Shown: one piece after another, positions 1 through 7,855 of the stretch
Position numbering within the stretch: the stretch's first letter is position 1
Layout: each line of letters begins with the position of its first letter
Assembly (NCBI GenBank): GCA_964511075.1
Contig: CAZEDM010000003.1
Coordinates: 186,001-250,000 of the forward strand
Source of the DNA: CAZEDM01 sp964511075
Lineage (GTDB): Bacteria > Zixibacteria > MSB-5A5 > RBG-16-43-9
Direction of reading: 5' to 3'
Length of the DNA stretch: 64,000 nt
Position numbers and translations under genes: made by a program
Notes under the pieces: generated by a model
The model's input: only the letters and a program-made list of their open reading frames with translations
What the model was told of the DNA's origin: nothing
Database searches by the model: none

Positions 1-120
1 CATAGAGAGAAGCTTCTCTTTGGTGAAGATAAGCCTGACAGCCACTGAGGCGATTATCATAAGAGCTATTAAAATCCCTATAATCCAGAGAACTATCTTC
101 CAGCCTTTTTTAATCTTCAT
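1..120 (-). CDS. Membrane-anchored protein, N-terminal fragment
   Basis: Only the first 40 codons lie in the window; the rest runs off the left edge. The start ATG is at 118-120 on the minus strand, preceded by an AGAGGGG ribosome binding site. The peptide opens with a basic stretch (MKIKKGWK) and one hydrophobic segment of about 22 residues, then VRLIFTKEKLLSM. This is a signal anchor followed by the start of a periplasmic domain. AsmA-family proteins begin in a similar way, but 40 residues cannot prove it. Confidence 0.55.
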   Translation of the reverse strand, partial: MKIKKGWKIVLWIIGILIALMIIASVAVRLIFTKEKLLSM

Positions 121-228
121 AATTCCCCTCTGATTTTTTTATAGAACAACTCTCAAGATCCATTTTGGACCTTCAGGGTGCTTTATTGATTTTAAAGCAA
201 GGCTAAAGCCTGGCCCTACGTTTTTATT

Positions 229-912
229 CTAAAGATTATAACTTTCGCCTATTTTCAGTATCTGCACTCTGGTTTTGGAGCCTTTAAGTCTCTCTGCGAA
301 AACCTGGGGATTCTGCTTGATAACATCGAAGGTATCGAAATGCATTGGAATTACCACCCCGGGATTCAGAAACTCTACTGCTTTGACCGCATCCTCGACT
401 CCCATAGTGAAATTATCCCCTATAGGTATCAAAGCCAGATCCAGCTTGTTCATCTCCCCTATCAGTTTCATATCCATGAAAAGCCCGGTATCTCCCGAAT
501 GATAGACGTTCTTTCCGGCGAAATTGACCACGAACCCGCAAGGGTTTCCGGTATAGGTTATATCCTCATCGATGAAAGCCGAGCCGTGATGGGCGATGGT
601 CAGCTTGACCTTTCCGAAATCGAAAACGTGACTACCTCCAATATGCATAGGATGGACATTGGCACCCTTTTTCTGGCAGAACATAGCCAGTTCGAATGGG
701 GCAACGATCAGCGCATTGTTTTTCCTGGCGATATTTATGGCATCCCCCAAATGGTCCCCGTGCCCGTGAGACAAAAGTATAGCCTCGACCTTAATCTCCT
801 CCGGGCTTATCTGAGCCAGGGGATTTCCGGAAAGAAAAGGGTCGAATACTATTTTATGTTTCTCGTCCTCCAGGGTGAAGCAGGAATGTCCTAAATATGT
901 TAACTTAGTCAT
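229..912 (-). CDS. UPF0173 family metal-dependent hydrolase
   Basis: This 227-residue cytoplasmic protein has the metallo-beta-lactamase fold. It opens with the strand MTKLTYLGHSCF and carries the metal-binding HxHxDH signature as H49-G-H51-G-D53-H54. A later YHSGDTG motif supplies another metal ligand, and IPMHFDTF near the end supplies the last histidine. Length and layout match the UPF0173/YtkL hydrolases, whose physiological substrate is unknown. No other enzyme domain is present. It stands alone on the minus strand, divergent from tadA, with a normal AGGAGG-like site just before the ATG. Confidence 0.9.
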   Translation of the reverse strand: MTKLTYLGHSCFTLEDEKHKIVFDPFLSGNPLAQISPEEIKVEAILLSHGHGDHLGDAINIARKNNALIVAPFELAMFCQKKGANVHPMHIGGSHVFDFGKVKLTIAHHGSAFIDEDITYTGNPCGFVVNFAGKNVYHSGDTGLFMDMKLIGEMNKLDLALIPIGDNFTMGVEDAVKAVEFLNPGVVIPMHFDTFDVIKQNPQVFAERLKGSKTRVQILKIGESYNL

Positions 913-1062
913 AATTCCTCCTTATTCTTTTCTTTTTCACTAATTCATATTAAAAGGTGTCGGGTCGTTGTCAAGGAAAAAGAAGATTTAAATTGAAACC
1001 TTGGGTAATAAATCTGTTGACTGCAATCAAAGGGAAACTATATTGTTAGCTGTTGGCTTAAG

Positions 1063-1539
1063 ATGCTGGAAAATCTGGACGAAAAATGGATGAGAGCGGC
1101 ACTGCAGGAGGCAGCCAAAGCCTTCAGGAAAAAAGAGGTGCCGGTTGGAGCCGTGGTGGTCTACCAGGATAAAATCATCGGCCGGGGACATAACCAGACC
1201 GAGAGCTTAAGGGACGCCACAGCTCATGCCGAGATATTAGCTATCGGAGCCGCAGCCAATTACCTGAACTCCTGGCGGCTTTCGGATGCGGTTTTATATG
1301 TGACCTTGGAGCCCTGTTCGATGTGCGCAGGTGCAATGGTTTTGTCCAGAGTTAAAAAATTGGTCTTCGGAGCCTATGACCCGAAAGCCGGAGCCTGCGG
1401 CTCTCTTTACAATATAGTTCAGGATAAAAGGCTAAATCACCAGGTAGAGGTAGTCCCTGAAATCTTGAATGAAGAATGTTCAGTCCTCCTGCAAACTTTC
1501 TTCAAAGAGAGAAGAGAGGAAAAAGATGGATCAAAGTAA
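1063..1539 (+). CDS. tadA: tRNA-specific adenosine deaminase
   Basis: The 158-residue protein is a zinc-dependent cytidine-deaminase-fold enzyme. TadA converts A34 to inosine in tRNA-Arg(ACG). The catalytic HAE motif is H55-A-E57, and the zinc-binding PCxxC motif supplies C85 and C88. The length is normal for TadA. Its 3' end overlaps the next gene by 14 bases, so the two are probably co-transcribed. A tRNA-Ser gene follows about 580 bases later, a common neighbourhood for tadA. Confidence 0.93.
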   Translation: MLENLDEKWMRAALQEAAKAFRKKEVPVGAVVVYQDKIIGRGHNQTESLRDATAHAEILAIGAAANYLNSWRLSDAVLYVTLEPCSMCAGAMVLSRVKKLVFGAYDPKAGACGSLYNIVQDKRLNHQVEVVPEILNEECSVLLQTFFKERREEKDGSK

Positions 1540-2008
1540 AACGGTTTCACTGGAAAAAATACAGATCAGACTACTGCACTGGGGCATTTTGATCGATATC
1601 TTCTTACCCCTGTTGATATTCTTTTTGGCTGTTTTTCTGAGGGATAGGTACACATCTATCAAGATCAGCTTGAGCATGGATTTGGTATTCTATGTCTTTT
1701 TGCTTCTCAACTTAGGCTCACTTATAAATATTCTTCTTTACAAGAAGAAAACATGGAAAACCCTTCTTCAGAAGAAATTACAAACCGAACCGTCGCTCTC
1801 CCTGGAGGAAAATCTTTTCAGATATGGTATTTTTATCTTTTTACCCTGTCTTTCCCCTTCGATCATCGGGTTGATTTATTACCTCTTGGGCGGAACCTGG
1901 GAGCGGTTCTCTTTATTCGTCGCAGTGACCTTTCTTTTCTTCCAGCTTTTCAAACCCAAACAGGAAGAGCTGGAGAAGATAATAGAGGAATTGAAAATAA
2001 CTGTATGA
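1526..2008 (+). CDS. Small integral membrane protein, unknown function
   Basis: I place the start at ATG 1526 because GAGAGGA lies 5 bases upstream, inside the end of tadA. A longer reading from 1469 lacks such a site. The 160-residue product has a short polar N-terminus, then about four hydrophobic segments in two hairpins: ILIDIFLPLLIFFLAVFL, LVFYVFLLLNLGSL, IFLPCLSPSIIGLIYYLL and FSLFVAVTFLFF. It ends in a charged tail. No family is recognised. RDD-like membrane proteins are similar in size, but the RDD signature is absent. Overlap with tadA suggests translational coupling. Confidence 0.75.
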   Translation: MDQSKTVSLEKIQIRLLHWGILIDIFLPLLIFFLAVFLRDRYTSIKISLSMDLVFYVFLLLNLGSLINILLYKKKTWKTLLQKKLQTEPSLSLEENLFRYGIFIFLPCLSPSIIGLIYYLLGGTWERFSLFVAVTFLFFQLFKPKQEELEKIIEELKITV

Positions 2009-2024
2009 TCTTTGTAATTTGTGT

Positions 2025-2030
2025 TATAAT
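2025..2030 (+). promoter_or_regulatory. Probable -10 box upstream of tRNA-Ser(CGA)
   Basis: A perfect TATAAT lies about 90 bases before the tRNA, just after the preceding gene stops. No convincing -35 hexamer stands at 16-18 bases, so the promoter is only partly supported. Confidence 0.4.
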
Positions 2031-2034
2031 ATTC

Positions 2035-2055
2035 GGGCGGAGATGAACTCCGCCC
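2035..2055. repeat. Palindrome GGGCGGAG/CTCCGCCC in tRNA leader
   Basis: An 8-bp perfect stem (GGGCGGAG and CTCCGCCC) encloses a five-base loop and is followed by CTAG. It sits between the -10 box and tRNA-Ser(CGA). It is not followed by a T-run, so a terminator is unlikely. It resembles the GTAGGGG-type palindromes seen elsewhere in the window. Confidence 0.5.
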
Positions 2056-2080
2056 CTAGGCGAGTAGTTTTGTTCTTTTC

Positions 2081-2113
2081 CAAACTTCAAACGAACAAAC
2101 TCCCAACTGTATT
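2081..2113 (+). repeat. Conserved 5' flank of tRNA-Ser genes, copy 1
   Basis: The stretch beginning CAAACTTCAAACGAACAAAC and ending AACTGTAT recurs, with two differences over about 32 bases, immediately before the other tRNA-Ser gene at 31091-31122. It is either a relic of gene duplication or a shared leader or processing signal. Confidence 0.7.
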
Positions 2114-2117
2114 CACC

Positions 2118-2204
2118 GGAGAGGTGCCGGAGTGGTTGATCGGGGCGGTCTCGAAAACCGTTTATCCTGTAAGGGGTACGGGGGTTCGAATCCCCCCCTC
2201 TCCG
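2118..2204 (+). tRNA. tRNA-Ser(CGA)
   Basis: The 87-base sequence folds as a class II tRNA. The acceptor stem is GGAGAGG with CCTCTCC and the discriminator base is G. The D-stem is CCG/CGG. The anticodon stem is GCGGT/ACCGT around loop CTCGAAA, so the anticodon is CGA (reads UCG). There is a long variable arm and a T-arm GGGGG-TTCGAAT-CCCCC. The CCA end is not encoded. The long variable arm plus anticodon fix serine identity. Confidence 0.95.
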
Positions 2205-2461
2205 TCGATAAGTTACCTATTAATCAAAAATTAAACGAGATAGTTTAAGTTAGGCTAGGTCCTGTTTTATGGATTAATTTAGATGATTCTTACCCCCTCT
2301 TGTTTACGTCCTTTCTTTATTTACAAAAGCCAATCACAAAGGGTTATTTATTTTCGAGGTTGACATTATAGTAATGTTACTTTTAATTATATGTCAGAAA
2401 GAGCAATATGAGGAACTCCTGTATATCTTAAAAAAATACAGTAAAAGGAGGTTATCTTAAG

Positions 2462-2740
2462 ATGGATGAGGACAAAAAATACGAGAGAGCCAAGAAGAGA
2501 GTCGAGGAGATAAGAGGGTTCTATATCCATATCTTCATATATGTAGTGGTGAACATCGGGTTGTTCCTTTTGAACATAATCACATCATCAAGTGAACTTT
2601 GGTTTTATTGGCCTCTATTTGGATGGGGCTTTGGCGTTCTTGCCCACGGGATAAGCGTTTTTGGGTTAGGAGGCTTACTCGGCAAGGAATGGGAAGAGAG
2701 AAAGATCAAGCAGATGATGGAAAAGACGGAGAATGAGTAA
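2462..2740 (+). CDS. 2TM domain-containing protein
   Basis: The 92-residue protein has a charged N-terminal helix (DEDKKYERAKKRVEEIRGF). Two membrane segments follow, YIHIFIYVVVNIGLFLLNII and a second through WPLFGWGFGVLAHGISVF, and then a charged tail GKEWEERKIKQMMEK. This matches the small 2TM domain family (PF13239 type), found alone or on histidine kinases. No enzymatic residues are evident and the function is unknown. An AAAAGGAGG site precedes the ATG closely. A degenerate copy of the dispersed palindromic repeat lies about 95 bases downstream. Confidence 0.82.
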   Translation: MDEDKKYERAKKRVEEIRGFYIHIFIYVVVNIGLFLLNIITSSSELWFYWPLFGWGFGVLAHGISVFGLGGLLGKEWEERKIKQMMEKTENE

Positions 2741-2833
2741 GGATCTCCTGAACATTCCTTATCCCTCCTTCTTAGCTCTTGGAAAGTCGCTGAATTTCGG
2801 CTAATTTATTAATGATAGTAAGTTAACTGAAAA

Positions 2834-2860
2834 GGTGGGGATGGTTGCTCTACAAAGCTT
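2834..2860 (+). repeat. Dispersed palindromic repeat, copy 1 (degenerate)
   Basis: Right arm GGTGGGGATGGTTG plus tail CTCTACAAAGCTT match the repeat family seen at 4678, 5368, 19849, 20890 and 21747. The left arm is lost. It follows the 2TM gene. Confidence 0.5.
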
Positions 2861-3022
2861 TTAAAGTTCCCTTCTCCCGATGTGGCGGTAAAGTTAAAAA
2901 AAATGCAGTATTTGGGAGGAGCGCGTTATTTTTGTGGGGCTTGCCAGGAATAGTCAAAGATACATTGCAATCCAGAACTCGATCCAGCCGACATAACTTG
3001 ATTAAATAAAAAGGAGAACTGA

Positions 3023-3313
3023 ATGAAAATATTGGCTATTGAAAAGGAAATCGAGGGAATCACCGCTGAGGATTTCAAGCCCTTTCTTGAAGCTGAAGCA
3101 TTGAAAGTCTGGGATCTTTATAAAAAGGGCATTATTCGAGAAATTTACTTTCGGGGCAATGAAACAAGTGCAGTTTTAATTTTGGAGTGTGAGAATTTTG
3201 AGAAAGCAAAGGAAATACTGTCATCTCTACCTTTGGTCGAAAAAGGATTAATAGCTTTTGAAATAATCCCGTTAGTGCCATATCCGGGTTTCGAAAGGTT
3301 ATTTAAAAAATGA
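3023..3313 (+). CDS. Dimeric alpha/beta-barrel (muconolactone isomerase-like) protein
   Basis: The 96-residue protein opens with a strand (MKILAIEKEI), then the phrase FKPFLEAEALKVWDLYKKGIIREIYFR. This beta-alpha-beta layout is typical of the ferredoxin-like, dimeric alpha/beta-barrel superfamily that holds muconolactone isomerase-like and YCII-related proteins. A second half, SAVLILECENFEKAKEILSS, repeats the fold. No family-specific catalytic residue is evident, so substrate and reaction are unknown. AAAAAGGAGA precedes the ATG. It is followed at 65 bases by another small gene on the same strand and may be co-transcribed with it. Confidence 0.7.
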   Translation: MKILAIEKEIEGITAEDFKPFLEAEALKVWDLYKKGIIREIYFRGNETSAVLILECENFEKAKEILSSLPLVEKGLIAFEIIPLVPYPGFERLFKK

Positions 3314-3377
3314 ATGACCGTATAGGGTAACTCAGCCATGTCGTTATGCATATTTACATGAGGAAGGAGATTGAATT

Positions 3378-3803
3378 ATGAAAGATGTGAAAATAAAGCT
3401 TTCAGCATTATGGGCAGCTCGAATGTTAAGTGGCTTACAAGGGGATTCGACGCGCTTACATGATCCTGTAGCACTAAAGGAATTGACAAGTGGGACTTCA
3501 GCTGTACGAATAACCAATGAATTATTGTTGATAATGTCAATAATATTTGTGGTTCCGATTTTTATGAGTTTCCTGTCTCTGACGTTGAAGGACAAAGCCA
3601 ATTGCTGGGCAAACCGTAGCATAGGCATATTCTTTGTTACGTTTGATTTCATTTTTTTGGGCTTAGCACTTTTCCTATGGCCATTTTCCGCTTATGAGAT
3701 ATTTTGGTCGATTGCGTACCTTGTGTTTACGGCACTGATTGTTTGGTATGCATGGAGGTGGCCTCAGATAAAACCCGAAAGCGCTATGTCAGAGTTGGGA
3801 TAA
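3378..3803 (+). CDS. Four-TM membrane protein, DUF6326-like
   Basis: The product is 141 residues. A short cytoplasmic N-terminus contains KIKLSALWAARMLSGLQGD. Four hydrophobic segments follow: LLLIMSIIFVVPIFMSFLSL, IGIFFVTFDFIFLGLALFLW, SAYEIFWSIAYLVFTALIVW and a short re-entrant end. The N-terminal KLSALW phrase and overall layout recall the DUF6326 family, recalled from memory and not tested. AGGAAGGAG lies just upstream of ATG. Function is unknown. It stands between the alpha/beta-barrel gene and the broken methyltransferase. Confidence 0.7.
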   Translation: MKDVKIKLSALWAARMLSGLQGDSTRLHDPVALKELTSGTSAVRITNELLLIMSIIFVVPIFMSFLSLTLKDKANCWANRSIGIFFVTFDFIFLGLALFLWPFSAYEIFWSIAYLVFTALIVWYAWRWPQIKPESAMSELG

Positions 3804-3833
3804 TTGTCATCTAGTTTTCTTTTGGAAAATAGT

Positions 3834-4666
3834 ATGAATAATAAAGATATCAAGATTGATCTGGGTGCCGTTCAGGAGACTTTGTCCTCCCGCTATGGGC
3901 TCGTGCAAAGGAGATGGAGAAGGATAACCCCATTCTATATGACCCATATGCGCGGGACATAATCGCCAGGATTGACTATGATTTCTCCAGGATCGAAGAG
4001 GGACAGGCGGGGGAGCATCAACTTGTTTGGCCTATTCGCGCCTATAACTTCGACTGCATTATTCAAAAGTTTCTTGTGCAAAACAGCAATGCTGTAGTTA
4101 TAAATATTGGAGCGGGTTTAGATACCACATTTCAGCGAGTTGATAATGGCAGCCTCATATGGATCAATATTGACCTGTCCGATGTTGTAATCTTGCGACA
4201 GAAGCTGATTCCTGATTCGGAGCGAGAGACTACAATTGCCAAGTCTGTGTTTGATTATACCTGGATGGACGATGTAGCCCAGCAGACGAAAAGCCGGTCC
4301 GTTATGTTTATGGCTGCTGGGGTCCTGTGTTACTTCGAAACCCAGGAGGTCGAAAACCTGTTCCGTAAACTTTCCAATGTCTATCCTTCAGCACATTTCA
4401 TCTTTGATGCAATGTCGTGGTTTACAGTTTGGGGAGGGAACAGGGCGATATTGAAAGAAAGTGGAATGAAATCGACAGCCATTATGAAATGGCACTTGAA
4501 AAGAGCGTCTCGACTTAAAAAATGGGTGAACACTATTAAGGTTATTGAGGAGTATCCAATACTATCAAGAGTGCCAGACAAAAACGATTTGAGTAAGAGG
4601 GTGATGTGGGGACTTAGGATTGCCGGTCTCTTTCGCTTGTATAATATGGTTCATGTGCAACTCTGA
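3834..4666 (+). pseudogene. LCM-family SAM-dependent methyltransferase, frameshifted
   Basis: The natural start appears to be ATG 3834, giving MNNKDIKIDLGAVQETL. The sequence then leaves frame: five bases (3885-3889) stand where six are needed. The reading resumes in another frame as PLWARAKEMEKDNPILYDP and runs to 4666. Joined, the protein would be about 277 residues. The body has the S-adenosylmethionine loop INIGAGLDTT and an acidic IDLSDVV strand end, typical of leucine-carboxyl-methyltransferase-like (PPM1/TcmP) enzymes. The ATG at 3914 could start a shortened 250-residue protein, preceded by AAAGGAG, but it would lack the conserved N-terminal helix. Either a real pseudogene or a one-base sequencing error explains this. 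Confidence 0.75.
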
Positions 4667-4677
4667 GGCAAAAAATA

Positions 4678-4725
4678 TCAAATACCCCACCGAAGGGGTG
4701 GTTGACCTACAGACCTACAAAGCTT
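4678..4725 (+). repeat. Dispersed palindromic repeat, copy 2
   Basis: TCAAATACCCC and GGGGTGGTTGA form an imperfect stem around ACCGAA. The tail carries a small duplication (GACCTACA twice) and ends in CAAAGCTTTCAACC. It lies 12 bases after the methyltransferase. Its tail also encodes the last codons and stop of the convergent kinase-like gene. Confidence 0.75.
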
Positions 4726-5257
4726 TCAACCCCGCAGCTGTTCTCATTCTGTCGAACGCCGTAGGACGTTTGGTATTGTAAAAATCAAGCACCAGCTCCG
4801 CGCACCTTTCCACGCTCGTAGAATGGGTGTTCAGCTCGATATCGTATATCTTACCCCGATGTATATTCTCAATCTGCGCTCTGGCAAAACCCTGGCGTCT
4901 GCTGTCACGTTCCCGTTCCCTGCGCTCAAGCTCCTCCAGCGGACAGTGCAGGCCAATAAACAGAACATAGCGGTCACCCAGGAGTTCCAGGCACTGATCC
5001 ATCCAGGTTTTGTCGACCACCACGTGGTCAACGATCAAGTTGTTTTGCTCATCGGACATAGCCGCAATCGAACTGTTCATTCCGCTCACCATTCTCATGA
5101 ACATCTCCAGGTCATCAGTGCGGGGCAGCATATGAATGAAGGCATCCAGCTGCAGATGGAGGAAATCCTCTGTCAAACGCTTCTGCAGCTCCTTTGCCAG
5201 AGTTGATTTCCCGGAGCTGGAAACCCCGTTGAGGAATATGATTTTCCCTTTTTTCAT
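4715..5257 (-). CDS. Chloramphenicol phosphotransferase-like P-loop kinase
   Basis: The 180-residue protein begins with a beta strand and Walker A loop, KIIFLNGVSSSGKST (residues 5-19). It then has LHLQLDAFIHMLP, resembling the substrate-binding FxxxxDxF region of CPT enzymes, and a second strand DHVVVDKTWMD. The LHCPLEELERRERERDSRR segment is a lid-like arginine-rich helix. This is the family that includes Streptomyces chloramphenicol 3-O-phosphotransferase. Many members phosphorylate unknown small molecules, so drug resistance is not proven. The final codons and the TAG stop lie inside a dispersed palindromic repeat, which suggests the repeat trimmed or replaced the original C-terminus. Confidence 0.8.
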   Translation of the reverse strand: MKKGKIIFLNGVSSSGKSTLAKELQKRLTEDFLHLQLDAFIHMLPRTDDLEMFMRMVSGMNSSIAAMSDEQNNLIVDHVVVDKTWMDQCLELLGDRYVLFIGLHCPLEELERRERERDSRRQGFARAQIENIHRGKIYDIELNTHSTSVERCAELVLDFYNTKRPTAFDRMRTAAGLKAL

Positions 5258-5367
5258 AGTTTGCGTCTTTTAACAGAAAAGTGCAATGCCTAACGTAATA
5301 CTGACAACTCCTGCTCACTGGAATTTATCTAACCAAGGAGCAAATGTCAAGAATAAGCAAAAAAAGA

Positions 5368-5410
5368 TCAACCACCCCGCCGAAGACGGGAGTGGTTGAC
5401 CTACAAAACT
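5368..5410 (+). repeat. Dispersed palindromic repeat, copy 3
   Basis: TCAACCACCCCG and CGGGAGTGGTTGA form a near-perfect stem around CCGAAGA, followed by the tail CCTACAAAACT. It lies between the kinase-like gene and the end of the caspase-like gene. Confidence 0.8.
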
Positions 5411-5470
5411 TATATTATTTCAGAGCTTTCTGCTTTTTAAACTCTTAACCTAAAAAGAGAATTCCCTCGA

Positions 5471-7279
5471 TCATCTGCTGCAGCCAAGCCCTGCCACAAC
5501 ATTAACATCAAATTTATGGTAGGGAGCAGCCGGGTCGCTCACTGCCACGCCAAGATTATCGGACCATGCCTCCACGTCGAGCGTGTATAACCCGGAAGCG
5601 CCTGGCGCTTTTACGGTCCAGGTGGCGGCTACTGGCGAACCCCAGTTCACCGCACCAACGTTCTGGGGATTAGCCCCGGAGGTCAGGGTAAAGCCGGCTG
5701 GAAGAACAAGATTGGCATTTACATTGGTTGCCTGCGTATGATCAACATTCTCCCAGTTATTAATGGAGGCGGTCACGGTAAAGGTTGCTCCTGTTCCTAT
5801 GTTACCAGCAGGGGAACAAGTCACATTAACAAAAAGAGGCGCAAGCCTAACCATATTAAGACAGCCCACATTGTAGGTTATGACTATCGTATACCACGGG
5901 CTTACATCAGCATCTGCCAGATTGTGAGCATTTGCAAGAGCCATGCCCTGTGCAAGATAATGCAGCAGCCTGTCTTCATAATTCCAGGCGCACATATAGT
6001 CATCAAATCCGATGAAAACGTCTCCTCCCTGACTTATAAATACGTCCTTAAAATCAGCTCCTGTCCCGTCATGCCCGCTCTGACAAACATCCAGGAAAAC
6101 GAACCGTAGGTTGTTGGCCGGAACTTCGTCCGGGGTCAAGGCCTGGGCATCTGCTGTTCCCTGATAGGCAATAGCCATCATCTCCGCAGTCGCCGTAACA
6201 TCCCCATGACCCTCGACAATAAAATATCTTCCGCCGGAAATGGCGCCGCTTATAGTAGCCTCGGAAAACCCGGCATTGGTATTTGCCCAGTTAAAAGAAG
6301 TTACGTCATACTTCATCATATCGAGATAGGGAGCCCAGATATTATTCAGGTGCGACTGCATATGCGTCTGCCCCGGTTTATCTATCCCGTAAACCTCCGG
6401 TGCAGGCAGATGGCACATCTCCCCACCGTGAATCACGCCGGTCATGGCATCGACCCATATATCAATCAGGTGGTTTTTATCCCTGTAAAACTTAAGAATC
6501 CAGCACAGAGCCTGGTTTTCGCTCCACTCCCAAACCTGCTTTCTAAAGAAATTATTTGGATAAACCACCGCCAGACTGCTCTCTTTAAGTTTTAGACCCC
6601 TTACCTCTTTCATATATTCTTTTGCCCTCTCCAGCGCATCCGAGGAGTTAAGCTTGGGGGTAAGGTCCACCTCGACTTTATGATGAACCCTGGAATATGA
6701 TATTACATTTGCTTCTTCGGTGGCGTTTAATTCCATCATAATAAAATCGGGAAGCACCCTAACCTGGTTTTCGATGTGCCGCCATACGAATCTCCATCTT
6801 TTCCACGGGCCTACGGAAGATATCTTAGCCTCCTCCAAAAGATAATTCTCGGGTATCGGGAGATTTTTTCTTTTGAGGAAATCAAAACAAGCAGATTTAG
6901 CTTGCTCCTCTGGAATTTTCACCTCCGTAGCTTCTTCTATTTTCCGCGGACAAAGCCTGACCATTTTTACCACTTCCATGGTGATTGGATCGACCCCCAC
7001 CATAATCTGGACACTGTCTTTATTAACACCCAGGACGTTCACAAAAAGGGTATGGCTGGATGTAACCCGAGGATAGGTAACATTTTTTACCTCAATAATT
7101 TCACCGAATTCTTTGGCTTTCTGGATAATGCTTCTTTGCACCTCCGGTTTTATTTCAGTCAGTGCTCTCCATTTATACTGAGTCTCGATTTTCTGTCTAC
7201 AGCCAAACTCCATGACAAGCAGACTGCTCAAAAGCACAAGAGCGGTTAACAAAATCGCTTTCCCCTTCTTCCCTTTCAT
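5471..7279 (-). CDS. Secreted caspase/gingipain-like protein with PepSY-like propeptide
   Basis: The 602-residue protein starts after AGGAGGTTAAA. A signal sequence (residues 7-26) ends at MEFGC, a weak lipobox, so C27 may be lipidated. Residues about 40-290 hold two PepSY/YcdB-like repeats (DPITMEVVKMVRL and DIWVDAMTGVIHGGE), usually inhibitory propeptides. Residues about 300-470 look like a clan CD peptidase, with His in YFIVEGHGD (H358) and Cys in FVFLDVCQSG (C399), the dyad seen in caspases, gingipains and clostripain. Residues about 485-600 are a CARDB-like beta-sandwich (PLFVNVTCSPAGNIGTGATF). It is likely an extracellular or surface cysteine peptidase. Activity and cleavage specificity are not known. 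It stands alone. Confidence 0.75.
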   Translation of the reverse strand: MKGKKGKAILLTALVLLSSLLVMEFGCRQKIETQYKWRALTEIKPEVQRSIIQKAKEFGEIIEVKNVTYPRVTSSHTLFVNVLGVNKDSVQIMVGVDPITMEVVKMVRLCPRKIEEATEVKIPEEQAKSACFDFLKRKNLPIPENYLLEEAKISSVGPWKRWRFVWRHIENQVRVLPDFIMMELNATEEANVISYSRVHHKVEVDLTPKLNSSDALERAKEYMKEVRGLKLKESSLAVVYPNNFFRKQVWEWSENQALCWILKFYRDKNHLIDIWVDAMTGVIHGGEMCHLPAPEVYGIDKPGQTHMQSHLNNIWAPYLDMMKYDVTSFNWANTNAGFSEATISGAISGGRYFIVEGHGDVTATAEMMAIAYQGTADAQALTPDEVPANNLRFVFLDVCQSGHDGTGADFKDVFISQGGDVFIGFDDYMCAWNYEDRLLHYLAQGMALANAHNLADADVSPWYTIVITYNVGCLNMVRLAPLFVNVTCSPAGNIGTGATFTVTASINNWENVDHTQATNVNANLVLPAGFTLTSGANPQNVGAVNWGSPVAATWTVKAPGASGLYTLDVEAWSDNLGVAVSDPAAPYHKFDVNVVAGLGCSR

Positions 7280-7855
7280 TTTAACCTCCTGTATTAGATG
7301 TTAACAGGTTTGCTTGCATTCTCAACGAAGTAAGACCTCCCCCCGGGGGAACAAGTCTTAACATCTCGTAAAGCTTGAACGTGTTTAACCCTCCTTTCTC
7401 TTTCAGGTTCAACTAATGGAGATAATTATGGTTGTCTTGGCATTACTGCTCCATCTATTAAATCCGAAAAAATTATTCCCTCCACGTGTTATCTTTTTAC
7501 CTGAGATATACAATATTTTTATTAGATATTTATTTAATAAATTGTATATGCTATATTTTTACCCTCTAAAAATCGTATGTGAAATTTGTATATATTATAT
7601 GCACCTCATTTTTTATGTCAAGCAAAATCATCATAAACTTTGTCCTGTTTCTTGCGTGAGCAAAGAGTAAAAAGAATAGGTGAAACAAATAAGTGCAAAA
7701 ATCCCAGGAAAGAGATTGAAAGTTAACTGTCTAATCACAAGGTGGAGATATAATTACGCTAAACCAGCGCCTTTTTGGATGTTCTGGTTATAGTGCTAAG
7801 GATTCAATAATAAAGGTAAGCAGATTAAACAAAAAGGGAAAGATAAGAGTAAGAC
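7280..7855. other. AT-rich intergenic region with one hairpin
   Basis: These 576 bases separate the caspase-like gene start from the phoU stop. TAAGAC at 7330 and GTCTTA at 7353 flank a CCCCCCGGGGG core, giving a strong interrupted palindrome in the caspase-like gene's upstream region. The remainder (about 7400-7850) is AT-rich, and a possible 84-codon reading there has no family resemblance or good ribosome site. I see no RNA gene. Confidence 0.5.

Noticed and set aside
340..894. A 184-codon plus-strand reading
   Set aside because: It lies antisense inside the UPF0173 hydrolase gene, which has intact metal motifs.
2205..2461. Possible SRP RNA next to tadA and tRNA-Ser
   Set aside because: SRP RNA genes often lie near tadA, but the conserved tetraloop region is absent here.
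7416..7670. Possible 84-codon gene on the plus strand
   Set aside because: AT-rich sequence, no recognisable motif, no good ribosome site and no partner gene; probably chance.
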